This document shows positions 8,881 through 18,757 of a stretch of DNA of 64,000 bases, piece after piece; the stretch's first letter is position 1, and every line of letters begins with the position of its first letter. Below the pieces are notes generated by a model that was not told where the DNA came from, did no database searches, and saw only the letters and a program-made list of their open reading frames with translations. Origin of the DNA: Rubripirellula amarantea (lineage in GTDB: Bacteria; Planctomycetota; Planctomycetia; Pirellulales; Pirellulaceae); the NCBI RefSeq assembly GCF_007859865.1, contig NZ_SJPI01000001.1, forward strand, positions 1,984,001 to 2,048,000, written 5' to 3'. Made by a program: the position numbers and the translations under genes.

Positions 8881-9993
8881 ATGTCCAACATCAAAGCTCT
8901 CTTGGCGGCCTGCATTGTGATCGCCTTTGTTTCATTTGCCAACGCAGCCACAACTATGAAGATAGACAAACAATCCTTTGGTCAAACGCCTGATGGGCAG
9001 GCCGTAACACGCTACACCTTGACCAATTCAGCTGGAAACAGCGTCCAAGTGATGACCTGGGGGGCGTCACTATTGGAAGTTCGGGTACCTGATCGCCTCG
9101 GTAATCTCGAAAACGTGAATTGTGTTTTTGACTCGCTTGCCCCTTATCTGACAAAGCATCCTTACTTTGGCAGTACGGTTGGACGGTTCTGCAATCGAAT
9201 CGGTAACGCGCAATTTTCAATTGACGGCACTCAGTACTCATTGACCGTCAACCACGGCAAGCACCAGTTGCACGGCGGCATCAAGAACTTCGCCTTCAAG
9301 AATTGGGAAAGTGAAAGTTACCAAGACGAAAGTGGTGGCGGAGTTCGGTTTACTTTGGTCAGTCCCGATGGCGATGAAGGGTTTCCAGGTGAGGTTTCGG
9401 TCACAACTGACTATCACTGGAACGACGCTAACGAGCTTGCGATCAAGTTTACGGCCACAACTGATGCGCCCACGCACGTCAACTTTACGAACCATAGTTA
9501 TTGGAACTTGGCCGGTGTGGGAAGCGGCACGATGCTCGATCACCTCTTAACCATCGAAGCCGATCAAGTGCTCGACGTTGATGGTGATTTGATTCCAACG
9601 GGCAAGTTCAACGATGTCGAGGGAACTCCATTCGACTTTCGGGAGCCAACCGCAATTGGTAAACGCAATGACCAATTGCCAGCCACCAAGGGCTATGACC
9701 ATTGCCTCGTTGTTCGTGGTGAAGCAGGAAATCTTCGTTCGGCCGCTCGCGTTGTTGATCCCCAATCGGGCCGGGTGATGGAGGTAGAAACCACTCAGCC
9801 AGGCATGCAACTTTACGCTGCGGGTAATTTGCCTGGCGGGGATAAGTCGGCCGGTTTTGGTCCGCACGATGCATTCTGCTTAGAAACGCAGCACTTCCCC
9901 GATGCTCCCAATCAACCATCCTTTGCAAGTACGTTGCTAAAGCCAGGTGAAGAATTAGAAGAGGTTACCGTTCACCGTTTTTTGGTTGACTAG
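8881..9993 (+). CDS. galM: Aldose 1-epimerase (mutarotase), exported
   Basis: GalM interconverts alpha and beta anomers of aldoses. I chose the ATG at 8881 because it begins a clear signal peptide (hydrophobic core about residues 7-17, AxA-type cleavage near FANA), although the frame is open further upstream to 8716. The mature part carries the family signatures: GRFCNRIGNAQF, VNHGKHQLHGG with a catalytic-site histidine, NHSYWNLAG with the second histidine, GYDHCLVV, and LETQHFPDAPNQP with the catalytic glutamate. Total 370 residues, as usual for an exported member. It probably acts in the periplasm on released sugars. A strong terminator follows at 10104-10141. Confidence 0.92.
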   Translation: MSNIKALLAACIVIAFVSFANAATTMKIDKQSFGQTPDGQAVTRYTLTNSAGNSVQVMTWGASLLEVRVPDRLGNLENVNCVFDSLAPYLTKHPYFGSTVGRFCNRIGNAQFSIDGTQYSLTVNHGKHQLHGGIKNFAFKNWESESYQDESGGGVRFTLVSPDGDEGFPGEVSVTTDYHWNDANELAIKFTATTDAPTHVNFTNHSYWNLAGVGSGTMLDHLLTIEADQVLDVDGDLIPTGKFNDVEGTPFDFREPTAIGKRNDQLPATKGYDHCLVVRGEAGNLRSAARVVDPQSGRVMEVETTQPGMQLYAAGNLPGGDKSAGFGPHDAFCLETQHFPDAPNQPSFASTLLKPGEELEEVTVHRFLVD

Positions 9994-10317
9994 GTATCAA
10001 CTGACTAGGTATCAACCAACAATCAATCAACCAGCCGACCAATCGGGCTGGCGAAGGGAAGGCAACCCTCTTCTCTCGCCTGACTCGTTATTCTTCCGCA
10101 AAACGTCTGAAACCTATCTAAGGTTTCAGGCGTTTTTTTTTGCGAGGGAGGATGTATCCGCTGCATAAGTTGGTTTGTCGCGTTGGCGATGACTTGGTGC
10201 AAGCTGATTGAGATTTCTCGTCAACCCTTGGCCCGGGGTTTGCAATGTTATTGACACGAAACTAAGGAAAGGTTCATACTTTCTTAACAATCACCCTCGC
10301 CCATTTGGTATTTGCCC
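9994..10317. other. Intergenic region downstream of galM
   Basis: This 324-base gap holds the galM terminator (10104-10141) and a short upstream hairpin-prone stretch near 10050-10075. Between 10142 and 10317 is the presumed promoter region of the C39-like gene. I see no small ORF with a plausible start and no RNA-gene signature. Confidence 0.5.
10104..10141 (+). terminator. Rho-independent terminator after galM
   Basis: A 12-bp stem (10104-10115 paired with 10121-10132, one G-T wobble) closes a 5-base loop and is followed by nine T residues at 10133-10141. It lies about 110 bases after the galM stop codon. This is a textbook intrinsic terminator. Confidence 0.92.
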
Positions 10318-11190
10318 ATGACATTGGACTTGGCATTTGGAACTGCAGCCATCATCGGGCTATCGGTCTTGGCATTTGTTGTTGGACGCTGGCTATCGGC
10401 GAGACAGCAATCCAATCGCGGGTTGTTCTTCACTTCATCGCTTGCCTTGACGCTTGCGTTTTCTTGGTTGTTGGGCGGAAAACTATTTTGGGCAGAGCTT
10501 TTGCCTTCTGCATCAGTCATTTACTGGTCCAACTTGATGCCCGTGTTGTTGTCTTTGACGGCAGGCTTCGCCAGCATGACAGGCGTGTTGTCACGTTGGA
10601 ATCGATCGACGACCGTGGTTCTATTAATTCTGCTGACATCGGCCTACGTGGCAATGCCGTTGGCTCGGCCCGCGATCGCACCTGCGGACACGAATGCCGA
10701 TTCGGATTGGCATGGACGTGTATGTCTACAATCGCATGGTTCAACCTGTGCTCCCGCGGCGGCGGCAACCTTGCTTCGTTCGGCATCGATCACGGCCAGT
10801 GAATCGCAAATGGCGCGATGGTGCTTGACCAGCCAATACGGAACGGAACCGTTGGGTTTGTTCCGCGGGTTGGCGATCGCTTCGCAAAACTATCCGCGTC
10901 GAGCGCGTGTGGCGTCAAAGGATGCATCGACGTGGGAAGATCTTGGTCAGCTACCTAACGTTGCCTTGGTGACGTTCGAATCGTTTGGAAACGCCAACGG
11001 TGCCACACGGACTCTCGATCGCGTTTTCGGACCAGGGCGAGAAGGGCATGCCGTGGTCGTGTTGGGACGCACCGATGGGGGTCAGTGGTTGATCGCGGAT
11101 CCCGCGTTTGGAACTACGACGTGGACGGACCAAACCTTTCAGTCGCGTTTTACTGGCGATGCAATCTACTTAAAGCGCGCGAGTCGGTAG
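10318..11190 (+). CDS. Membrane-anchored peptidase C39-like protein
   Basis: The first about 120 residues contain four hydrophobic segments (near 5-22, 40-60, 68-88 and 95-115). A C39-like papain-fold domain follows: CLQSHGSTCAPAAAA supplies the candidate catalytic cysteine in a TCAPA variant of the usual (S/T)CGPA, GHAVVVLG supplies the histidine and IADPAFG the aspartate. C39 domains cleave double-glycine leader peptides in ABC exporters, but stand-alone membrane versions such as this have unknown substrates. I chose the ATG at 10318; a TTG lies two codons upstream. It is not adjacent to any transporter or small double-glycine peptide gene that I can see. Convergent with the response regulator. 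Confidence 0.72.
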   Translation: MTLDLAFGTAAIIGLSVLAFVVGRWLSARQQSNRGLFFTSSLALTLAFSWLLGGKLFWAELLPSASVIYWSNLMPVLLSLTAGFASMTGVLSRWNRSTTVVLLILLTSAYVAMPLARPAIAPADTNADSDWHGRVCLQSHGSTCAPAAAATLLRSASITASESQMARWCLTSQYGTEPLGLFRGLAIASQNYPRRARVASKDASTWEDLGQLPNVALVTFESFGNANGATRTLDRVFGPGREGHAVVVLGRTDGGQWLIADPAFGTTTWTDQTFQSRFTGDAIYLKRASR

Positions 11191-11244
11191 TCGCATTCAA
11201 TCGCAAGAGTTTGTGGGGATCATGGTAGTGTGTTTCCTTGATCT

Positions 11245-11276
11245 GCGACCGGTTTGTAACTTCGGAAAACGGTCGC
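11245..11276. terminator. Hairpin between convergent genes, possible bidirectional terminator
   Basis: An 11-bp inverted repeat with one mismatch (11245-11255 with 11266-11276) and a 10-base loop lies between the stop codons of the C39-like gene (11190) and the response regulator (11282). No T-run follows on either strand, so it is only a candidate transcript end. Confidence 0.4.
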
Positions 11277-11281
11277 CGGTC

Positions 11282-12640
11282 TCAGTGCAAACTGTACCGA
11301 TTCATTTTGTAGTGCAGTGTTCGCACGCTAATGCCGAGAGCACTGGCGGTTTGTTCGCGATGAAAATCGTGAGCCGCCAACGCCGATTGAATCGCAATTT
11401 TTTCCGCGTCCTCAGTCACCTCACTGAGTGGTCTGATCTGAGATGAATTCGTTGACGCAACGGCGATCAATTCGGAAGGCAGGTCCGCAGCAGTGATCGT
11501 GTCGCCACTTACCGTCACTACCAAACGCTCAACCACATTTCGTAGTTGGCGAATGTTGCCTGGCCAACTGGCGTGAATCAACGTTTGCATGGCTTCTTCG
11601 TCAAATGTCTTATCGCCGCGTCGGTGTCGATTGATAAAGTGCGATAGGAAGTGGTCGGCCAACAATGGAATGTCCTCTCGACGTTGTCGAAGCGGAGGGA
11701 CTTCGATGGGGACAATGTTAAGACGGTAGAATAGGTCTTCCCGAAACGTGCCTTCTTGCACGAGGGTGGGCATGTCGCGGTTGGTTGCCGAAATGATCCG
11801 AGCATCAGAATGCAGAATCTCCTCGCCGCCCACTCGAGTGAACTGACCGGTTTCTAAAACTCGCAATAAATCAACTTGGCTCTTGGCGGGGATCTCCGTG
11901 ATTTCATCGAGCAGCAGCGTGCCTCGCATCGCCTGTTCAAAGCAGCCTGGTTTCTGTCGCATAGCACCGGTGAATGCGCCTTCTTCGTGGCCAAACAGTT
12001 CGCTTTCCAGCAGTGTCTCTGGCAATGCGCCCAAGTTGACGGCGACGAAGGGGCCGCTCGAACGGTTCCCTAGATCATGAATCGCCCTGGCGATAAGTTC
12101 TTTTCCCGTCCCACTTTCACCCTGGATCAAAACGGTCGCGTCGGTATCGGCAACTTGCCGGATTTGGCCAAGCACTTCCTGCAAGGCTCGGCAACTTCCC
12201 ACAATCCGGGAGACCTCGCCCGCCTTGGCGAGTTGGTCCTTTAGCAACCGATTCTCCGTTTGCAATCGATGGTGCTCAATCGCCTTGCTGACTTGTTGGC
12301 GAATCAAGGTCAGGTCGACGGGCTTAGTGATGAAATCAAACGCTCCTCGCCGCATCGCTTCCACCGCTGTCTCAACAGTGCCATGCGCGGTGATCACGAT
12401 CGCGGTAGTGCCCGGACGACGTTCCTGCACCAACGATACAAATTCCAACCCGTCACGATCACCCGGCAAACGAACATCCACGATGACGAGTTGATAAAGA
12501 TCTGCGTCAAACTTATCAAGCGCTTCGTTGACGCTTCCCGCCGTTTCGATCCGGTCAGCGATCTTTTGCAGTCCCTTCGCGAGGCCCGAACGAATGTTGG
12601 GTTCGTCGTCGACGATCAGAATTTGAAATGGGTCTTCCAT
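11282..12640 (-). CDS. NtrC-family sigma-54-dependent response regulator, likely activator of the dab operon
   Basis: The 452-residue protein has a receiver domain with phosphoacceptor D55 (IVDVRLPG), an AAA+ domain with Walker A GESGTGKE near 174-181, an intact sigma-54 contact loop GAFTGA at 221-226, Walker B LLLDEITEIP, and a C-terminal Fis-type helix-turn-helix (QTASALGISVRTLHYKMNRY). It is therefore a competent sigma-54 activator, in contrast to the regulator beside carB. It starts 5 bases after the stop of the histidine kinase gene and is its obvious partner. Across the gap lies dabA, preceded by a -24/-12 promoter and two palindromes, which makes the dab operon its most likely target. 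That assignment is inference from position. Confidence 0.93.
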   Translation of the reverse strand: MEDPFQILIVDDEPNIRSGLAKGLQKIADRIETAGSVNEALDKFDADLYQLVIVDVRLPGDRDGLEFVSLVQERRPGTTAIVITAHGTVETAVEAMRRGAFDFITKPVDLTLIRQQVSKAIEHHRLQTENRLLKDQLAKAGEVSRIVGSCRALQEVLGQIRQVADTDATVLIQGESGTGKELIARAIHDLGNRSSGPFVAVNLGALPETLLESELFGHEEGAFTGAMRQKPGCFEQAMRGTLLLDEITEIPAKSQVDLLRVLETGQFTRVGGEEILHSDARIISATNRDMPTLVQEGTFREDLFYRLNIVPIEVPPLRQRREDIPLLADHFLSHFINRHRRGDKTFDEEAMQTLIHASWPGNIRQLRNVVERLVVTVSGDTITAADLPSELIAVASTNSSQIRPLSEVTEDAEKIAIQSALAAHDFHREQTASALGISVRTLHYKMNRYSLH

Positions 12641-12645
12641 GCGAA

Positions 12646-14010
12646 CTAAATTTTCGAGTTGAACGGGGACGCGATCGGTAAAGTTATTTCAAAGGTAGTG
12701 CCAGCCGGTGAGGTGTGAAATTCTATGCCACCGTTGTGCTGCCGCATGATCTTGTCGCTTAGGGCTAACCCTAGGCCAGTGCCTTCACTTTTCGTGGTGA
12801 AATAGGGATCGAAGATGCAGTCCTTTAGGTCATCAGGAATTCCGGGGCCCTCGTCCGTGATCGTGACCGTGAACGACTCGGCATTGATGATCGTGTCCAC
12901 AACGACACGGCCGCCGTTGGGCATTGCTTGAATCGCATTGTTGAGCAGGTTAAAGAATACTTGTTCTATTCGCGGACGATCGACACGTACCTTAGCTATT
13001 GAGTCGAGAGAAGTCTTATCGATGAGCACGACATTGGATTGTTTGGCTTTGGGAGTCAGTAGCTGAACTTGATGCACGATCAGGTCACCCAGATTGGCCC
13101 ATTCAGGATTCAGTTCGCCAAGAGAAGCGAAGTCGCGGAACCCTTCTAGCACGGTTCCCACACGTTGCACTTCGGTTGTGATAACCGACAACATTTGATC
13201 GACATCTTCACTGACATGGTTTTCGTTGAGGTGTTCTTCCAGCAATTGAACATGTAGCGACAGGGCCGCTAAAGGATTCTTGATTTCATGGTGCAGCCCG
13301 ACTGCAAGTGAGCCCAAGCCCATGTATCGTTCCATCCTTCGCATGCGCTCTTTGACGAGCACTTGTTGGGTGACGTCGCGAAGTTGCAGTACGTTTCCAA
13401 TATCCTTGCCCTCGAAATCAGTCAGCGTTTGGCAAGAGCCTTGCAATGTGCGTTCTGTACCGTTGTCGGTGAGGGTGAATTCTTGAAAGTGATCAGAAGA
13501 TGGCTTTGATCGACCCTTCATTCGAAAGCCGTTGAGTTGCAGTTTATCTGAAAGGCTTTCCAGTGGCACACCAACGCATTGCCTGCTGGCGCCAAGCAAT
13601 TCGATACCTCGGCGATTGATGCTGGTTACTTTGCCATGGGGATCCGTCGTTAGGACCGCTTGGTCGATGCTGCTAAGGATATCGCCCGAGAGAGCTTTGA
13701 CGTCTCGCAGTGATTGTTGCGAGGCACGATAGGCGCTTGAAAGTAAAAGGATCGCCAATCCTGCGACGACAAGATTAAGCACGACCAGAATCGTAATACG
13801 GAACTGCCAGCGTAATTCACCGGCCAATTCTTCGGCAGATTCGGCTGCATCGCTCGGCAGTCGCTTGATCAATTCCTGAACGATCTTCTGCTCGCGTAGG
13901 AAATCAACCTCCACCCAGACCGTAACGGCGATCGCAGCAACGCTAAGTGCCAATAGAGCCGAGATTGCTAGTCGATAGTTCTTGCCTGTTTCTGGTTGAA
14001 AACGAAACAA
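12646..14010 (-). CDS. NtrB-like membrane sensor histidine kinase
   Basis: The 454-residue kinase has two transmembrane helices (about 14-32 and 72-92) enclosing only about 40 extracytoplasmic residues, a PAS-like domain (about 105-215), a HisKA domain with LHHEIKNPL (phosphoacceptor H241) and a HATPase domain with N box NLLNNAIQAM, G1 DEGPGIP and G2 GTGLGLAL. The tiny outer loop suggests that the signal is sensed in the membrane or by the cytoplasmic PAS domain. It is the first gene of a two-gene unit with the sigma-54 response regulator. Its start codon is 38 bases from the nearer palindrome of the shared intergenic region, so autoregulation is possible. Confidence 0.93.
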   Translation of the reverse strand: MFRFQPETGKNYRLAISALLALSVAAIAVTVWVEVDFLREQKIVQELIKRLPSDAAESAEELAGELRWQFRITILVVLNLVVAGLAILLLSSAYRASQQSLRDVKALSGDILSSIDQAVLTTDPHGKVTSINRRGIELLGASRQCVGVPLESLSDKLQLNGFRMKGRSKPSSDHFQEFTLTDNGTERTLQGSCQTLTDFEGKDIGNVLQLRDVTQQVLVKERMRRMERYMGLGSLAVGLHHEIKNPLAALSLHVQLLEEHLNENHVSEDVDQMLSVITTEVQRVGTVLEGFRDFASLGELNPEWANLGDLIVHQVQLLTPKAKQSNVVLIDKTSLDSIAKVRVDRPRIEQVFFNLLNNAIQAMPNGGRVVVDTIINAESFTVTITDEGPGIPDDLKDCIFDPYFTTKSEGTGLGLALSDKIMRQHNGGIEFHTSPAGTTFEITLPIASPFNSKI

Positions 14011-14047
14011 ACTCAGCCTCTAAGAAATTGGAGCACGGGGGAATAGT

Positions 14048-14065
14048 TGTGCAGGTTGCTGCACA
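14048..14065. promoter_or_regulatory. Upstream palindrome 1, candidate activator-binding site
   Basis: This is a perfect inverted repeat, TGTGCAG-GTTG-CTGCACA, with 7-bp arms and a 4-base spacer. It has the same size and layout as palindrome 2 and fits the consensus T(G/C)TGCA(G/A)-N4-(C/T)TGCA(C/G)A. Its centre is about 152 bases upstream of the predicted dabA transcription start, a usual distance for enhancer sites of sigma-54 activators. Confidence 0.75.
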
Positions 14066-14068
14066 TGG

Positions 14069-14086
14069 TCTGCAATTCTTTGCAGA
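14069..14086. promoter_or_regulatory. Upstream palindrome 2, candidate activator-binding site
   Basis: This is a perfect inverted repeat, TCTGCAA-TTCT-TTGCAGA, with 7-bp arms and a 4-base spacer. Its centre lies exactly 21 bp (two helical turns) from that of palindrome 1, which would place two regulator dimers on the same face of the DNA. This is typical of tandem NtrC-type sites. Confidence 0.75.
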
Positions 14087-14182
14087 AGTGACGAAGTCCC
14101 AGTTTAGCAAGCCGAAACGAGATCACCGTAATTGCCAGTGATTCTGACTGCGGCGAAACAAAACCACAAGGATTAACGGTTT

Positions 14183-14198
14183 GGGCATGGCGATTGCC
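14183..14198 (+). promoter_or_regulatory. Sigma-54 (-24/-12) promoter of the dab operon
   Basis: The 16 bases GGGCATGGCGATTGCC match the consensus TGGCACGrNNNTTGCW at 13 positions. They include the essential GG (14184-14185) and GC (14196-14197) with the required 10-base spacing, and the full TTGC block. Transcription would start near 14208-14209, leaving a leader of about 47 bases before dabA. The divergent regulator has an intact GAFTGA loop, which supports the call. Confidence 0.78.
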
Positions 14199-14255
14199 AA
14201 CGTTGTGTAGCCTCGCGATACATCCGATCCATTTTCATTCCACCTAGGTTCACCG

Positions 14256-17200
14256 TTGCCCGTAATAGAACAGTCGAAAGATTCGCATGTTGGTGGAACC
14301 TCACAAACAGACCTGTACGAAGCGATTCGCGGCGCAGTCGATCACGCTGCTCATCTGCTACCCGCGCAGGGGCCCATCACGGTATTCGTTCACCACAATA
14401 CTCTTCACGCCTTTGAGCACTTAAATTTTGATGCGGGTGTCCAGGCCGGCGGGCGGTTGTTCAATTGCCATGCCTATCTGCCCGAAGATCGCTATCAGGC
14501 AGAATTAGCTCGAGGTCGAATACGCGTCGAAGACTTGGATGCCGTGTTGCAAGAAGACCTCGGCGACGAGGCGGATCGGTTGGTAGCGACGTTTGGAACT
14601 CGCTATGCATTGCGATTGGCAATGATGCAGTTCCCACTGCATTCGGGTCCACCGCACGAATTGCGATGGGTGGTTGCGGAAACTGATGCGTTGCGGAAAT
14701 TTCGGCAGGAAGTCGATCCTGTCATGCGGGAGAACTTGATCACGCAAACTCGCAAGTGGTGCTTGGACTTGCTGGATGGAGCGCCAGGCAATTCCAGTGA
14801 AATTCAACGCGAACTGGTTTGTGATCTTGAACGTTACGATGCCCATTCGTGGGAACTTTCGAAGTGGGAACCGTTCACGCTCAAATTTCTATGGCGAGTT
14901 TGCTGTGCTGGAGTGACAACGATCACCAATGACGATGGTGGGGCCGTCATACCGAGTTCACCACGCCGGCATCGTGACATACTTCTCGATCAAGTCGGTG
15001 AAGACTCGGATCAAAATGTTCATGATGTGTTGATCCGATACTGTTCAATGTTTCTTGATCAAGGGTTCGCCGATTGGGATGAACTACCAAGAGACATCGG
15101 GTTCTACGACGCCTTTTTGCATTTGTATTGTCAGCGACTGGCCGCACCCACGCGCTGGATGTCCTCTCTACAGACAGAATGTCGGCGACTGAAATCGCAA
15201 AACGTCGGGCCGCTTGATTCCATCGCCCAGTCGCTCGTGGCGCTTGGCGTGGACGCTGAAGAATACGAGTCCTATATCACTCACTCGCTACTGGCGCTTC
15301 GAGGGTGGGCCGGAATGGTTTGGCAGATGGAAACCAATGCGGACTGGGCACCGCGGCCAGCGGCGAAAGGCAGTTTGGTTGAATTCTTGGCGATTCGTCT
15401 ATTGCTAGACCGACTTTCGATAACGCAGGTGGTTCGCGATTCGCTTGACGATGCGATACCACTCGACCAAGTGCGTCAGCGGATCGATACCGGATTAGCG
15501 TTCAGCCAAAAAGATCGAGTTGAACAACGAGCGTTTAACGTTTTTCAGCTCGCTCAGGTACGTGGATGGTTGCCGAGAAACTTGCAAAGTCTGACTCGTG
15601 AGCAGTGGCGGACCCTAGTCAGTGAAATTGAAGCCTTTGGAAGTTTGGACCGAAGACGTATCTACCATCGCGCTTACGAACGCAAGTATCGTAATGAAAC
15701 GCTCGACGCCATCATTTCGCACGGTGAACATACGATTGACCCGCTACCCGAGCCGAAGTTCGTGCTTGTTACCTGCATCGATGATCGAGAGGAGTCGTTC
15801 CGCCGCCACGTTGAAGAAGTGGAACCGAACTGTGAAACGGTGGGCATCGCCGGGTTCTACGGTACAGCGATGTACTATCGCGGCGCAGAGGACGCTCACT
15901 TTAAGCCGCTGTGCCCGGTTTCGATCAAGCCGAAACACTATGTGATCGAAGAACCCTTGTATTCGTTGTCGGAAGTAGAGCGACGGCGATCGCAAACACG
16001 CAAACGAATCGGCGCGATCACTCATCGAACGCACTTGGGGACGCGTTCACTGCTGGGCGGGCTGGTGACCACGTTGGCTGGCTCTCTTGCTGCGTTTCCC
16101 TTGGTAGGTCGGATTCTATTTCCACGCACGGTTGCTCGGTTGCGGTCTCGCTTGCACGGTATCATCGAACCGCCAAGTACCCAATTAAGATACGAACGGC
16201 TGGACCCTGATCCTGGCAGCCAGAACGGGAAGTTGGGTTTTTCAGTCGATGAAATGGCATCGATTGTTGAGAACACGCTGCGATCCGCCGGGATGACTCA
16301 TCGTTGGTCGAAATTGATTGTGTTTCTTGGCCATGGTTCGACCAGTCTGAACAATCCCCATGAGTCGGCTTACAACTGTGGTGCTTGCGCCGGTAGTCGT
16401 GGTGGCCCTAATGCGCGAGCGTTTGCCTTGATGGCGAATGATCATCGCGTTCGCAATCGCCTTGTCGATCGAGGGTTGAGCATTCCGGATGACACTTGGT
16501 TCGTGGGTGGCTATCACGACACAACGAATGATTCAGTCACCTTCGCAGATCTAGATCGTTTACCGGTTTCGCACCGTGCAAAGTTTGAATCGCTGGTTGA
16601 AGTTATCGACGAGGCTCGGCAACGCAATGCTCACGAGCGGTGTCGACGATTCGAATCGGCTCCCTTGGACATTTCCTTCAAAGATGCTTTAGAGCATGTT
16701 GAAGATCGACCCGAGGATTTGTCGCAAGCCCGTCCGGAGTACAACCACGCGACGAATTCATTGTGCTTGGTGGGGCGTCGGTCTTGGAGTCGCGGTTTGT
16801 TCTTAGATCGTCGCTCGTTCCTGACATCCTATGATCCTTCGCAAGACGACGAGCAAGGCTCGATTTTAGAGGGCATTCTACGAGCGGCCATTCCCGTGTG
16901 TGCGGGCATTAGCCTTGAATATTATTTCTCAACGGTTGATGTGGAAGGCTACGGATGTGGATCGAAGTTGCCTCACAACATCACTTCGCTGCTCGGCGTG
17001 ATGTCGGGATCGGCCAGTGATTTGCGTCCCGGACTATCAGCTCAGATGGTTGAGATTCACGAGCCGATGCGAATCCTTTTTGTCATTGAAACCACTCAAG
17101 AGATTATGAATCGGATCGTTGCCAATAACCCCGCCATCAAACAATTGATCCAAGGGGGATGGGTGCAACTAGCGATTCTCAACAGCGAAACATCACACAT

Positions 17201-17369
17201 CCATCGATACGTCCGCGGGGAATTCGTCGTTTACGCCCCACACACCAGGGAAATTCCAGTCGTCGGCACTTCCATAAATTGGTACCGAAATCACCGCGAT
17301 CATTTGGGGTTCGCAACGGTCGAGGCTTCACTTCATCCAACGATCAAAACTGAGGACGGACGCTCATGA
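14256..17369 (+). CDS. dabA: Inorganic carbon accumulation subunit DabA (DUF2309/UPF0753)
   Basis: DabA is the soluble, beta-carbonic-anhydrase-like zinc subunit of the DAB complexes, thought to hydrate CO2 one way using an ion gradient. The 1037-residue protein carries [11 protein letters not shown] near residues 48-58 and the predicted zinc site: C507 and D509 in [14 protein letters not shown]693 in FLGHGS and C708 in YNCGACAG. The C-x-D pattern and the 15-residue gap between His and Cys match the ligands described for Halothiobacillus DabA (C351, D353, H524, C539), as I recall them. The start is a TTG at 14256; I find no better in-frame codon. Its stop overlaps the ATG of the next gene by 4 bases, so translation is coupled. 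It is preceded by a sigma-54 promoter. Confidence 0.93.
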   Translation: MPVIEQSKDSHVGGTSQTDLYEAIRGAVDHAAHLLPAQGPITVFVHHNTLHAFEHLNFDAGVQAGGRLFNCHAYLPEDRYQAELARGRIRVEDLDAVLQEDLGDEADRLVATFGTRYALRLAMMQFPLHSGPPHELRWVVAETDALRKFRQEVDPVMRENLITQTRKWCLDLLDGAPGNSSEIQRELVCDLERYDAHSWELSKWEPFTLKFLWRVCCAGVTTITNDDGGAVIPSSPRRHRDILLDQVGEDSDQNVHDVLIRYCSMFLDQGFADWDELPRDIGFYDAFLHLYCQRLAAPTRWMSSLQTECRRLKSQNVGPLDSIAQSLVALGVDAEEYESYITHSLLALRGWAGMVWQMETNADWAPRPAAKGSLVEFLAIRLLLDRLSITQVVRDSLDDAIPLDQVRQRIDTGLAFSQKDRVEQRAFNVFQLAQVRGWLPRNLQSLTREQWRTLVSEIEAFGSLDRRRIYHRAYERKYRNETLDAIISHGEHTIDPLPEPKFVLVTCIDDREESFRRHVEEVEPNCETVGIAGFYGTAMYYRGAEDAHFKPLCPVSIKPKHYVIEEPLYSLSEVERRRSQTRKRIGAITHRTHLGTRSLLGGLVTTLAGSLAAFPLVGRILFPRTVARLRSRLHGIIEPPSTQLRYERLDPDPGSQNGKLGFSVDEMASIVENTLRSAGMTHRWSKLIVFLGHGSTSLNNPHESAYNCGACAGSRGGPNARAFALMANDHRVRNRLVDRGLSIPDDTWFVGGYHDTTNDSVTFADLDRLPVSHRAKFESLVEVIDEARQRNAHERCRRFESAPLDISFKDALEHVEDRPEDLSQARPEYNHATNSLCLVGRRSWSRGLFLDRRSFLTSYDPSQDDEQGSILEGILRAAIPVCAGISLEYYFSTVDVEGYGCGSKLPHNITSLLGVMSGSASDLRPGLSAQMVEIHEPMRILFVIETTQEIMNRIVANNPAIKQLIQGGWVQLAILNSETSHIHRYVRGEFVVYAPHTREIPVVGTSINWYRNHRDHLGFATVEASLHPTIKTEDGRS

Positions 17370-18757
17370 ATATTGATGCTTGGTTCTACGCCCTAGGGTT
17401 GCTGGTCGTCGTGTGTCCGACAGTTTTGTTGGCTGTGTTCGGAATCGCGCCACTTTTTGATCTGCGACTAAGCGAGCGCGTCGTTGCCCGGTTCACCGAG
17501 ATTTCGGTGATCACAGGTCTAACCGCATCCCTTGCCATTTTGGTCTTGATGTTGGTTACGGGAAGACGCGATGTGCCCATCGAAATTGGCGATTGGGTTG
17601 TGATTCCGCAACAACATTTTCACTTTCATTTGAAGTTCGTATTCGATCGGCTATCGGTTCCGTTTGTAATCCTGTCGTTCGTACTGGTGGGAACAATCGG
17701 CGCTTTTGCTAGCCGTTATTTGCACCGCGAGCGAGGATACCACCGTTTCTTTGTGCTTTACGCCGTGTTCTTGTTGGGCATGGTCGTGTCATCATTGGCT
17801 GGAACCATTGAGACATTGTTCTTCGGGTGGGAGTTCGTGGGACTGTCCTCGGCTTTGTTGGTTGCGTACTTTCACGAACATCGCAATCCAGTTCGCAACG
17901 GGCTTAGTGTTTGGGTGATCTACCGGATCGCGGACGCTGCATTCTTGATCGCGGCGATTACGTTGCACCACTTAACCGGCGGCGGTGATTTTGACGGCTT
18001 GATGGGGACGGGAGCTTGGCCTGAAGGTCACGCTTCCATTTCAAGTTCTCATGCGTTGTTTGTGGGGTTGTTGTTATTAGTTGCGGCAGCGGGCAAGTCC
18101 GCTTTGGTTCCCTTCTCGGGCTGGCTTCCCAGGGCGATGGAAGGGCCAACGCCATCGAGTGCGATTTTCTACGGAGCATTGTCCGTTCACTTAGGTGCTT
18201 TCTTGTTGCTTCGCGTCAGCCCGTTGCTTGAGGCATCGTGGGTGTTGAGTGCTTGTGTCGTCGCGATCGGCGTCGTCTCGGCGATTTTTGGTTCGCTTGC
18301 CGCTCGCGTGCAAACCGACATCAAGAGCGCTCTCGCATTTGCTTCGCTAACTCAGGTCGGCATCATCGTCGCCGAGATCGGACTAGGGTTTCGATACCTT
18401 GCACTGATTCACATCATCGGTCACGCCTGTGTTCGCACGCTGCAATTGTTGCGTGCTCCCACACTTCTGCATGACTATCATTCACTCGAAAATGCGATTG
18501 GCGGCCAGCTATCTCACTCTCCTACGGTTTGGTCCCGCTGGTTGCCGATTGAAGTTCGATTATGGATATATCGAATTTCCATTGAGCGAGGATTCATGGA
18601 CGCTGTTTTGAACGATTACATCGCTCACCCGTTTGTTCTTGTCTTTCGCAAATGCGACTCTTGGGAGCGAGCGTGGACGGATTGGTTGTCAGGCGGGAAA
18701 TCTCGCGAATCTGACGACGTTAAACCAACGCCAAGTTCGTTAGAGGAGTTCATCTAA
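17366..18757 (+). CDS. dabB: DabB-like NuoL/MrpA-family membrane subunit
   Basis: DabB is the ion-conducting membrane partner of DabA and belongs to the proton-pumping NADH dehydrogenase subunit 5 family. The 463-residue protein has about 12-13 hydrophobic helices and keeps the channel residues known from NuoL: the glutamate in [10 protein letters not shown], the lysine in [16 protein letters not shown], and the histidine in [11 protein letters not shown]. The later [16 protein letters not shown] segment corresponds to the helix that normally holds a lysine; here an arginine is found. No other complex I genes are nearby, which supports a Dab role instead of respiration. It overlaps dabA by 4 bases at its start; its stop TAA overlaps the ATG of the following gene by one base. 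Confidence 0.88.
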   Translation: MNIDAWFYALGLLVVVCPTVLLAVFGIAPLFDLRLSERVVARFTEISVITGLTASLAILVLMLVTGRRDVPIEIGDWVVIPQQHFHFHLKFVFDRLSVPFVILSFVLVGTIGAFASRYLHRERGYHRFFVLYAVFLLGMVVSSLAGTIETLFFGWEFVGLSSALLVAYFHEHRNPVRNGLSVWVIYRIADAAFLIAAITLHHLTGGGDFDGLMGTGAWPEGHASISSSHALFVGLLLLVAAAGKSALVPFSGWLPRAMEGPTPSSAIFYGALSVHLGAFLLLRVSPLLEASWVLSACVVAIGVVSAIFGSLAARVQTDIKSALAFASLTQVGIIVAEIGLGFRYLALIHIIGHACVRTLQLLRAPTLLHDYHSLENAIGGQLSHSPTVWSRWLPIEVRLWIYRISIERGFMDAVLNDYIAHPFVLVFRKCDSWERAWTDWLSGGKSRESDDVKPTPSSLEEFI

